A stretch of 64,000 nucleotides of DNA from Hyaloraphidium curvatum (Eukaryota; Monoblepharomycota; Hyaloraphidiomycetes; Hyaloraphidiales; Hyaloraphidiaceae), in NCBI GenBank assembly GCA_025558095.1, contig JAIVFI010000013.1, forward strand, positions 496,001 to 560,000, written 5' to 3'. The notes under the pieces were generated by a model. That model did not search any database, was not told the DNA's origin, and saw nothing but the letters and a program-made list of their open reading frames with translations. Both the position numbers and the translations under genes were made by a program. Of the stretch, positions 52,488 to 61,221 are shown piece after piece. The number at the start of each line of letters is the position of its first letter. Positions within the stretch are counted from its first letter, which is position 1.

Positions 52488-53958
52488 ATGGATCCCTGGG
52501 AGACCGAATCCGATGCATCAAGCGAGATCGGAGACGAGCAAAAGCGTTGGCTCCCGGCGGAGCTCGTCCTCGACATCGCGAAACTCCTCTTGTCGCCGGG
52601 GTTTTGGCCGCACTACCGCATGTTGATCCCACTAGACAGAGAAGGAAGAAGGGCGGCGAGAAGCAGCCTCATGCGGCTGGCATCCACATGCCGCTCCTTC
52701 TTTGTGCTGCTCCAGCCCATGTGCATGGAAGAACTGGAGTTCGATGGGTCTGAGTGGTGGGATGATGCGAGAAGGGAGCGGATGTCGCTGAAGCTGTCGG
52801 CTTTCGCGGAGGACGCCCTGAGGACGGGCAAGTTCTGCTACGTGAAGCGGGTTCGCTCGCTTGGCCTCCTTGGGTGGTTACCGGGGGAGCTCAAGGTGCT
52901 CCGGGCGCTCTCGCGAAGCAACTGGTTGGAGCTGCTGGATCTGAGCTTCAAATTCGACAGCAACGAAGGCATTCGGTCGCGAATCATGAGCCGGCGCGCG
53001 GTACGCGCTGCATGGCGCGAGATCGCGAGGCTTGAGCGCGCCGACCATCTGCTGGTGTGCCCCGGACGAGGAACATGAATCTGAGGGATGGGAGCCTTCC
53101 TACTCCGACGATGAGGATCAGTACGACAGCGAGGATGCCGAGGCGAACCAGGAGAGGAAGATTGCCGCGGCGCGCGAACGGCGCGACCGCGATATCGAGC
53201 TCAGCGACCACGAAAGCGAGGCTGGAGCTGATGTGTCCGCGGAGGATGCCCTCTCCTCGTGGCGGGAGCGTGAGGAAGTATTCAACGACAGTTTCCGGCT
53301 TGCCCGGCTTCCTTGCACGGTTCAGCGCCTCACGTTGGACCTTTCGCTGGGTTCGGACCTCGAGGTCGCGGCGCTCGACAACTTCATGGCCCACGTCTCC
53401 GCACGGACGGATCTCGAACGCATCGACATGCGCTCGAGCTGCGTTCACGTCCCTCGCGGATGCGTGCGCGGGCTGAACGCCAAGCTCGGCCGCCTCACCA
53501 TCGACGCCGATCATTTCGACGATCTCGTCGATTCAGGCCTCATGCCGCGCGAGCTGGAGATCATCAACGGCGAGATCTGGGAATGGAGGTTGGGAGACTT
53601 CCTTGAGGAACCGCCAAGTACCTCGCACATTGAGGACCTCGCGCTCGACCTGACAAGGCTGAGTGGTGTCCAGAGGCTCATACTGCATCGCGTCCCGACC
53701 GTGAACCTGCTCAAGCTGCCGCGGGGTCTGAAGGAACTGGACATGCTGCCGAGTGGAGAAATTGAACCAAAGCTGATCCTGAACGTGCCCATCAAGCGGC
53801 TGAAGGACCTGAAGCGCTCACTGCGGCAAGCCCGGCTGGAAAGACTGTTTTTCGAGGGCTTGGATTGGGACCGGGACCACGAAACGGACGAGGAGGACGC
53901 GGCATGGAAGGAGATCGTTGCCGAGCACGGGGAGCGATTCCGGAAGGGCGACGATTAG
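52488..53958 (+). CDS. F-box/LRR-like family copy B (possible frame break)
   Basis: The N-terminal frame gives LPAELVLDIAKLLLSPGFW (F-box-like), CMEELEFDGSEWWDDARRER and VKRVRSLGLLGWLPGELKVL. The C-terminal frame gives an acidic loop, RKIAAARERRDRDIELSDHE, VAALDNFMAHVSARTDLERI, RVPTVNLLKLPRGLKELDML and AEHGERFRKGDD. The two frames meet near 53045-53110. A GT...AG intron there (ctg|gtgtgcc to gatgag|gat, about 61 bp) would join them in phase. Copy A is coding across this spot, so a small deletion is the alternative. The ends show irregular leucine-rich strands like fungal F-box proteins. Function unknown. Confidence 0.65.
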
Positions 53959-54088
53959 TGGCCTTTGCACCATGTGCCCCTCACCGTGTTGATCGTAACT
54001 ACAACTACAATGTAGGCGACTTTGCACAGTTGGTGGTGCCCGGCCGCGGACATACCTCATGTAGGAGAAGACCAACCACCAATAACCA

Positions 54089-54106
54089 CCCCCCCCCCCC
54101 CCCCCC
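54089..54106. repeat. C homopolymer of about 18 bases
   Basis: An uninterrupted run of C just upstream of the ATG at 54118, in the likely 5' UTR of the membrane protein gene. Its length may vary between individuals or be imprecise in the assembly. Confidence 0.85.
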
Positions 54107-54117
54107 GCCGCGCAACG

Positions 54118-55803
54118 ATGGACGGCGACGCTGACCCTCCGGACGCCAAAGACCCAACATCGGAACCATCCCGCGCCTCTTTGGAACCGCCCGGCGACTT
54201 TTCCGACCTGGAATGGCTCGTCCTGCTCCCGGCGCGTGTGGTCGACGGCGACCCGTTCCCCGGCAAACGAGCCGAGGCAAGCGATCCCGCGGCTGCCGCG
54301 CGCGCGCGCGCCGCCAGCCCGCTCACCGGCGCCGTCATGCTCCGGGAGCTCGCCGAGGCGTCACGGATCCTTGGTTGGAGCTTGCTGCTCGGGCTCCGCA
54401 ACACCGGTTCCCACACCTTCAATGCCGCTTGCATGGTTGCCGTACAGGGCCTCCTCATCGTGCTGGCCGCTCTCGTGGCGTCCTGGAACGATGGGATGTT
54501 CGGATCCCGCCAGGTTGCCGGCGGCCTGGCCGCCGTCGTCCTGTGGAACACGAGCCTGGGCCTAACTTGGGTTCTCATTGCCGTCGCCCTGAACAGGGCG
54601 CTCAAACAGAACTGGGTCGTGCTTCGTTTCCATCCTGATCACCCGGCGTTTCTCGATACGCTGCCCTGCGCGCAACTGGTGCGGTACCGGCAGCTGTGTT
54701 TGCATGGCGGCTCCTCCCCGCTCGTAGCGCATTCCGACGGCGACGGACCCGACTGCCCGTGCCCGGACTGCACTTCTGGCCTCGCGTCGTTTACTGGCTG
54801 GTCAAACTTGCTTGACGTGGCATGGATGTGCCTGGTGTTCTGGGGGTCGTTCTTCCTCCAGGGGTACTCGACTTTCGTTGTCTTTGGTGACCGGCTCTGG
54901 TCCACATGGTGGGGCACCCTTCTGGGATGCTTGACCGGTGAGTCGACTCCGTCCGGCGGGCACTACCAAACCGGCCTCCCCCGGAGCTGATATACCCTCG
55001 ACCGCCGCCAGTCCTCGCGATCATCTCGACCTTTATGATGATCAAGGGCCGTCCCCTCGTGCTCCGCGACGCCGCCATGTCCTCACTGCGGCGCCGCCTC
55101 ATCCAACGCGCGGTCCACACCGCGCTCTGCCAGCTCGTGACGCACTACGAGGACGCGCTGGAACGCGGGCCGGGCGCCGCGGCCGGACCGCTGCCGTCCT
55201 CTTTTCTGTACGCCCGACTGCACGAATGGCTGGCAGCCGTATGGAGGACCCGTGAGAGCGGCGCCGTCGCGAAGGTGTCGGTCTTCATCCAGCTGCCAAT
55301 CATCCTCGTCGTCATTGTCCTCTACATCGTGAGCAGGCCGTGCCGCCGGCACGCTCCTAAGGCCGCTAACCTTGCTTGCCCGCCAGGCGTCCGGCTCGTG
55401 TTTCCCGGCCTGGGTCCTGCTGGTACCCATTGTGGGCAACTTCAGCTGGTCCATGTTCAGCCTGATCACCGACGCCCTCGACAACGCCGCGCTGGACCAG
55501 GTGTCGGCGCTGTACCACGACGCCAACCGCCGCCTGCGCCTGCTCTCCAGCGCCACCGCCGCGGCCCCGCGGCTCTCGGAGCGCGAGGTGAACCTGCTGT
55601 TCCAGATCACCCAGCACGACAGGGTGCTGAGCTCGTTCGTCGAGATCGAGCGGTTCAGGACCGGGCTTTTCGGGTTTCCCGTGACCTTGGGCGTCGTCAG
55701 GACCATCTTTGTGACCGTGTTCACCGTCGCGGTCGGTCTGTGGAGCGTCTTGAGGGGTCTGGGGGTGTTCGTCACGCTGCAGGTCTTCTGTCCCACCGTT
55801 TGA
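54118..55803 (+). CDS. Polytopic membrane protein, family copy B
   Basis: Three exons, with introns near 54941-55013 and 55329-55386, both in phase. The N-terminus is acidic/Pro-rich. Membrane segments include AACMVAVQGLLIVLAALVAS, AAVVLWNTSLGLTWVLIAVA, NLLDVAWMCLVFWGSFFLQG, VFIQLPIILVVIVLYI and VTLGVVRTIFVTVFTVAVGL. The loop GPDCPCPDCTSG and the segment NDGMFGSRQVAGGL match copy A at 42843-44381, as does a C-terminal amphipathic region with repeated FVTLQVFCPTV-like ending versus ATMEVVCPYPGWS. No characterised family was recognised; transport or receptor roles are open. Confidence 0.72.
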
Positions 55804-55959
55804 TCGAATTCGATCGTTTGGACGGCATGAGTCGCGCTGCCCGAACCGCGCAGGTTTTCGATCTCGAGAACCTCGTGATGGCCCTCGCGCCGCTCAACGG
55901 CGTCCCGGCAGCTCACCCTTTCCGGCATCGGAAACCTCCGGCTCCACCTGACCAATGAG

Positions 55960-56250
55960 ACTCATCCCCAGGCGCGTTTCCACGTCTAGACTGCTCAAGC
56001 TGCCGAGGGGACTGAGGGGAGCTCGATCTGCTGCCGTCTGGCGGGGAGCTTCTGGAATTCCAGCACCTCCTGGACGTGCGAGGGGGCGACGAGGTGGCCC
56101 AGCTCAAAAGTGTAGCTGCATGGAGCCGGCTTGGAGAGGCTCTTTTTTGAGGGGTTCGAGGAGCATGCGATCAGTAGCAAGGAGGAGGAGGAGGCTGCAA
56201 GGGAGACAGGAGCGGAACGGACATTCACTATCGCATATAATCGTTTCACC
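55960..56250 (+). pseudogene. Relic of the F-box/LRR-like family (third copy)
   Basis: The bases tgctcaagctgccgaggg and the downstream ctgctgccgtctgg, gagaggctcttttttgaggg and ggaggaggaggaggctgcaa align with the 3' third of the copies at 49910 and 52488 (LLKLPRGLKELDML ... LERLFFEGLD ... DEEDAAW). The reading frame is broken several times and the 5' two thirds are missing. The interval 55804-55959 may hold further unrecognisable remains. Confidence 0.6.
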
Positions 56251-56265
56251 ATCACAACGGATGCA

Positions 56266-58254
56266 TTAAAGAAGTGGCACCAGCTCGGACTTCTTCCTGC
56301 TGTCGTACCCGTCGAAAAAGAGTTGCACCGCCGACAACACCGGAAGGTCCTGGCGCGGCTTGCGCAGACGCACAATCTGTTGCTTTAGCACCTTCATCCG
56401 CGGCCCAAACTTTGGGTCCGCCCTTCGCCCGTCCGTTCCCACGTAGGCGTGCGGATTGTACCTCAGGAAGATGACGGGCTTTACGGGCAAGGACTGCGAC
56501 ACCGTGTTTCCCTTGCGGCTGAGCGCAGCTGCGTTGACGATGCCCAGGATATTGACCATGCGAGCGCACTCGCACCACTCCTGGCGGTCCAGGTGCTGAC
56601 CTTCGTCACACTCCAAGACGAGTAGGTGCGTGCTGCACTCCCAGGCCCAGTCGGGCCGCTCCAATCCAAAGGCGCCGCCAAAGAGCGGGCGGTCATACGT
56701 GAAATAGTCCGCTAAAATTGCGTCCGCATCCAGGGCGTGCTTGATCTCGCTCTGGAACTTGAGGCGCACAACCTTGAACTGCTCGGGATCGCAGGTCGAG
56801 CACTTGCCCTGGCTGTCGACGACGTTGATCAGGCCACAGCCAGCGCAGCGCTTTTGGATCAGATCCGCATCCTTCGCCAGCTTATGAAACGGGCAACGAA
56901 GCGCGCGAGCCCCAAGTACGCCATGCGTTGCGGTTTCCTTGCAGCCCTCTTCCTCGCACAACCTTTTCGGATTCCGAATCATGCCGGGCTCCTTGTGCGT
57001 CACGCAACGCTGTGGTGCCTGGCCGGGGAAACCGTAGGTCGGCCCCAGGATTCGGCATCCATCGAAGGCGCAGACGTTGTCCACGATGTTCACGGCTTCG
57101 GATGGCCTTTCGGGGCAGCGTGCGCACCACGTCGCATGCTCGTCCCCCGGCAGCCCAAACGTGGGCCGGGATCGCTCACGGCACGCGCATTTGCGCGACA
57201 GGATGTTCTCGGCGGCGTCCGGCTTCCCGGGGCAGTTAACGCACCAGGTCGGCCTTTGGTCGCCGGGCAGCCCAAAAACGGGTTTCCGTTTCGCCGGACA
57301 CGGGCACTTGGGGTTTACGATGTCGACAGCGTCCGCGGCTCTGCCGGGACACCTCGCACACCAGGTGGGTCGCGGATCGTTGCGGAGACCAAACACCGGC
57401 TGTGCGCGGGCAGAGCAGGGGCAGCGCCGGCTCAAGATGTTCTCTGCATTGGCCGGCTTCATTGGGCACTTGGCGCACCACGTCGGCCGGGGATCACCAG
57501 GTAGTCCAAAGTTCGGGCGTCGCTGCGCAGGGCATGGGCACATCTTGTCCACGATGCTCACGGCGTTGGCCGGTTTCTCCGGGCAGGTGGCGCACCATAT
57601 AGGAGTCTTGTCCTCGGGCAATCCAAACCGAGGCTGTTTCTGCCCCGGACAAGCGCACTTGCGTGTCTTCTGGTATGTCGCACGCCCGGGTTTGTCTGGG
57701 CAGTTGGCGCACCACTTGGCCTTCTTGCCAGGCAGCGCGAATCCAGCACTGCGTCGAAGTGGGCAGCCGCATTTTGGGCTGATGAGGTTCTCGGCATCTT
57801 CGGGCCTGTCGGGGCACTTGGCACACCAGGTGGCCCGTGGAGCTCCAGGCAGACCGAAAACGGGCGTCCTCCTTAGGGGACAAGAGCACTTGACGTTCAC
57901 GATGTCCACCGCATCCTGCGGCTTATCCGGACAACCGGCGCACCATGTCGGCTTCTTGTCCCCGATCCTGCCGAAGCTGGGCTGACGCCACAGCGGGCAC
58001 AAGCACCTCCGACTGAGGATGTCCACGGCATCCGCGGGCTTTCCGGGGCACTGAGCACACCACGTAGGGCGCTTGTCGCCGCGGCGCCCGAACACGGGCT
58101 TGCTGCGCCGGTCGCAGGCGCACAGCGGCTTCCTGATGTTCACGGCGTCCTGGGGTCTGTCGGGGCATGTCGCGCACCACACGGGCCTCTTTTCGCCCGC
58201 GAGGGCGAACGATGCCTGCTTGTGGCACACACACAGGCGATTTTTCCCCGGCAT
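56266..58254 (-). CDS. EsV-1-7-type cysteine-repeat protein with nuclease-like C-terminal domain
   Basis: Single exon, 662 residues from the ATG at 58254 (an in-frame ATG at 58395 is less likely). Residues about 6-393 are ten tandem modules of 38-39 residues. Their pattern is C-x-C ... FGLPGD-x-R-P-T-W-C-x2-C-P ... DAVDI, apparently EsV-1-7 repeats in which the final His is Cys. Two canonical EsV-1-7 repeats (C-x4-C-x15/16-C-x2-H-x12) follow, then a Cys4 knuckle (CAGC ... CSTC). The last 170 residues hold LERPDWAWECSTHLLVLECD, DEGQH and PVIFLRYNPHAYV, resembling PD-(D/E)XK-like domains in algal, protist and giant-virus proteins. EsV-1-7 repeats are known from a brown algal developmental regulator and its virus. 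Function here unknown; DNA/RNA binding plus cleavage is inferred. Confidence 0.75.
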   Translation of the reverse strand: MPGKNRLCVCHKQASFALAGEKRPVWCATCPDRPQDAVNIRKPLCACDRRSKPVFGRRGDKRPTWCAQCPGKPADAVDILSRRCLCPLWRQPSFGRIGDKKPTWCAGCPDKPQDAVDIVNVKCSCPLRRTPVFGLPGAPRATWCAKCPDRPEDAENLISPKCGCPLRRSAGFALPGKKAKWCANCPDKPGRATYQKTRKCACPGQKQPRFGLPEDKTPIWCATCPEKPANAVSIVDKMCPCPAQRRPNFGLPGDPRPTWCAKCPMKPANAENILSRRCPCSARAQPVFGLRNDPRPTWCARCPGRAADAVDIVNPKCPCPAKRKPVFGLPGDQRPTWCVNCPGKPDAAENILSRKCACRERSRPTFGLPGDEHATWCARCPERPSEAVNIVDNVCAFDGCRILGPTYGFPGQAPQRCVTHKEPGMIRNPKRLCEEEGCKETATHGVLGARALRCPFHKLAKDADLIQKRCAGCGLINVVDSQGKCSTCDPEQFKVVRLKFQSEIKHALDADAILADYFTYDRPLFGGAFGLERPDWAWECSTHLLVLECDEGQHLDRQEWCECARMVNILGIVNAAALSRKGNTVSQSLPVKPVIFLRYNPHAYVGTDGRRADPKFGPRMKVLKQQIVRLRKPRQDLPVLSAVQLFFDGYDSRKKSELVPLL

Positions 58255-58432
58255 CGGCGCAGTAACAGTGCGAAATAGAGATGCGCAATCGGTTGAGAGA
58301 CTCAGGGACCCTGCTGATGCCGCAAGGTTGTCAAAAACCGCCCCGATCGCCCGATGGTGAGCCGGTTTCCGGCACAGCCTCGCAAATGATGGCACTTATC
58401 AGCTGCAGGACCGATCCGGATGTCATCGGGCT

Positions 58433-59658
58433 CTATTCTTTCGGCCCGCCGCCGGCAGCTGCCTCGGCTAGCTCCACGCCTGCCCCCTCCCCGTGCACCG
58501 CCTTTGCGAAGCTCCCGGCGACCATCAGCGGCCACACCAGCGTCGCGTCCGCGCACACCTTGACCGGCTTGGCGACGGCCCTGATCTTGCCCCACGACAC
58601 GGCCTCGTCGGGGCGCGCGCCGGCGTCGCTGCCGTCAAACTCCTGCGCCGTGTTGACGTACACGGCGTGGTCGGTGCCGTTCCTCTGCAAGCGGGGGCGG
58701 GTGAGCGGAATGGGCGGCAGGGAAAAGCGAGGAAGGGGCAGACCATGAGGTTGGCGTTAAGGATGTGGTGCTTGACGACGCCGCCGCCGAGCACGATCGC
58801 CCCCGTCCGTTTGCTCCACACGGCCATCTCGTTGATCCTCCTGATGTCCGACGCGATGTCCACCACCAGGCCCGGGTTGCGGAACGAGTGGAAGTAGATC
58901 ATGTCCCCTAGCGAGCCGTCCGTCAGGGCGGGGCAGAACACGGGGATGTCGTTGCGGTAGCACCAGTGGTACACGGACCGCTCGTCGGCGATCTCCTTGC
59001 CGAGGCGGTGGATGATCCGGCTAGGGGACCAGAGGACGCCGTCGCGCTTCTGCTCCTCGAGCATGGCGTCCAGGATCGGCATGACCCAGTCCTCGAAGAG
59101 GCCGTAGTTGGAGTTGGGCACCACGAGGTTGCCGATCCGGTTGAGGCCCCTGGCGCGGAGGTCCGCGCCCGGCACGTCCCACGCGGCCGAGGGTGCCGCC
59201 CCGGAGCCCGGTGAGGGGAGGAGGTACGTGGGTGCGAGGCACTTTATCAGGTCCTCCTCGACGCCGCCGGCGGTGGTCACGATGCACGACACGAGGCGGT
59301 GCTGCGCAATGAAGCGGAACGACTCGCGCAGGCCCGACGAGACGAGGTTGGACGTGTAGCCGAGGAAGATGGTGCATTTTGTCCGGGCGCGGAACTCGGG
59401 TTCGCGCGCCTCCTCCGCCTCGTCGTCGGCGATTGGCTCGTCCGACAGGCGCCACCGCAGCATCGCGTTGATCTCGGCGATTGCGAGCGCGAGCGCCGTG
59501 GCCTGGAAGCCCGTCGAGAGGTACGCGTCGAGCAGCGCGGCGAGGTCGGGCGGCCGAGAAAAGTCGGCGCCGCGCACGGCCACCGCGCCCGGTGGCAGCG
59601 GCGTCGACGCCACAAACACCGCATCGTGCGCCGCGGAGGGCGCGCCGGCGCCGGGCAT
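58433..59658 (-). CDS. DYS1: Deoxyhypusine synthase
   Basis: NAD- and spermidine-dependent enzyme that modifies one lysine of eIF5A to deoxyhypusine. Two exons flank a 59-bp intron near 58688-58746. Motifs: [75 protein letters not shown], the NAD region ([20 protein letters not shown]), [17 protein letters not shown]. After the intron comes [20 protein letters not shown], then [14 protein letters not shown] containing the catalytic Lys. The start ([14 protein letters not shown]) is the first ATG before conserved sequence. Divergent from the secreted protein gene. Confidence 0.95.
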
Positions 59659-59798
59659 GGCGCGTGCGGGGCGCGGGGGTCCGCGGCACGCGCAACGAAA
59701 GGTGGCCGGTCGGAGCGCACAAACAAACCGCGAATCCGCCCGCGGCTCGCAGCCCTCCCGGCGCCTCCGGCAGCAGCCAAGCAGCGCGGGGATCCCCC

Positions 59799-60940
59799 AT
59801 GCTCGATCGAAGACGCCGCGGTCGGCGGGGCGCCCTCCCGCCCTCCCCGTCGCCGGCAGCACCCCCGGCTCGCCGTAACCGGCCAAACACCCGCATTCTG
59901 CCGTCGCTCCTCTTCCTCCTCCTCTCGCTGCTCCCCGCGGCGCTCGCCTACCCGAACTCCGGGGGAGGGGCCGACGTGTGCTCGCTCCCCTCGGCAATCG
60001 CCGCGGTCTCGGCGTCGCCGCACGGCGGGCCCGGCGCGGACGACGGCGGGTTCCGGCTGTCGGTCGGGGCGGACCGGGATGATCTGGGAACGGGGACGGG
60101 GAGATACAACGTGCGGCTGTCCTCGCCGGGTTCGTTCAGGGGCGTGTTTCTCTAGTGGGTTCCCCTGCCCTGCCGACGCCGTGTCTCCGGTGCTGACCGC
60201 GCGCCGCACCCGGAAAGCACGGTCCACAACCGCACCAACGGGTACGTCGGCACCTTTGCCCCCATCGGCGGTGCGCAGGACGCCGCCTTCCCGTTCAACC
60301 TGACGGCCAAGCGGGACTGCAACACCACCGCGACCGACTGGCCCGTGCTCATGCACCAGGACCCCGGCGAAAAGACCGGGTTCTCGGTGCAGTGGCGGCC
60401 GGGACGTTGGAGGCGGTGGAACGGGATGGTGGTCCGCGTCGAGGGCATCGGTGGGTCTCCCGCGGGCACGGATCCCGCCGGCCGCTGAACCCCCGCGCAG
60501 TCGTCCAGGACCTCAACAACTGGTTCGTCCTCGAGCCCGCCTTCTTCACCTACGTCGCCGCGCCCGTGTCGAGCACCACCTCCACGAGCCGCTCGACGTC
60601 CAGCGAGACCACCACCTCCTCCTCGTCCAGCACCTCCGAGACCGCCACCACCACGAGCACGGAAACCCCGCTCGAGGACGGCATGTACTTCACCGAGCTC
60701 GCCACGCGCACCCCCGAAAGCAGCACCTCCATCACCGCCACCACGTCGCGCACCCGCGAGACCCTGACGGTGTCGATCACCACCACCACCGTTGACGTGC
60801 GGCGCTTGATCGCGACCAAGCTCGACGCGATGGGGGACCGCACGCGGACAACGCTGACGACGACGACGAGGACGGAGGAGCTGTTGGTGCTGAGGAGGAC
60901 GAGGACGAGGACGACGACGGGGCCGTCGTTGGTGTTTTGA
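59799..60940 (+). CDS. Secreted Ser/Thr-rich protein with a Reeler-like domain
   Basis: Three exons. An Arg-rich start is followed by a signal sequence (ILPSLLFLLLSLLPAALA). The mature part has DVCSLPSAI, YNVRLSSPGSFRGVFLY, VGTFAPIGGAQDAAFPFN, KRDCNTTATDW and a terminal strand, a pattern like Reeler domains (two Cys, FRGxxL, VGTF). Introns near 60155-60220 and 60450-60500 are in phase. A 130-residue Ser/Thr stalk follows with many TTTS tracts, as in cell wall or surface proteins. No GPI signal or membrane helix is clear at the C-terminus (TTTGPSLVF). The Reeler call is tentative. Confidence 0.6.
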
Positions 60941-61221
60941 GGTTGGAGTTGGGGAGGGAGGGCCGGGCATGCCGTTGGAGGGCCCGGGGGAGAGATGGCA
61001 TAGTGTGACATATCATTGTTACCACCACCATTTGCTAGACATGAGGAATGGATCATCGTGAGGTTGCTAGTTCCGAGGATTCGCTACAGCTCGTTCCGCA
61101 GCGCGCGCTCGCGCTCCTGCAGCTCCAGCTCCTTCTTCTTGAGCTCCAACTCCCGTTCCTTAGCTGCGAGCTCCTTCTTGGCCAGTTCCACTTCGCGTGC
61201 GAGGAGGTCGGCCTCCTTCTC

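Noticed and set aside
51979-52626. Plus-strand frame opposite the alpha/beta hydrolase
   Set aside because: Arg/Gly-rich antisense shadow; the hydrolase strand carries the complete catalytic motifs.
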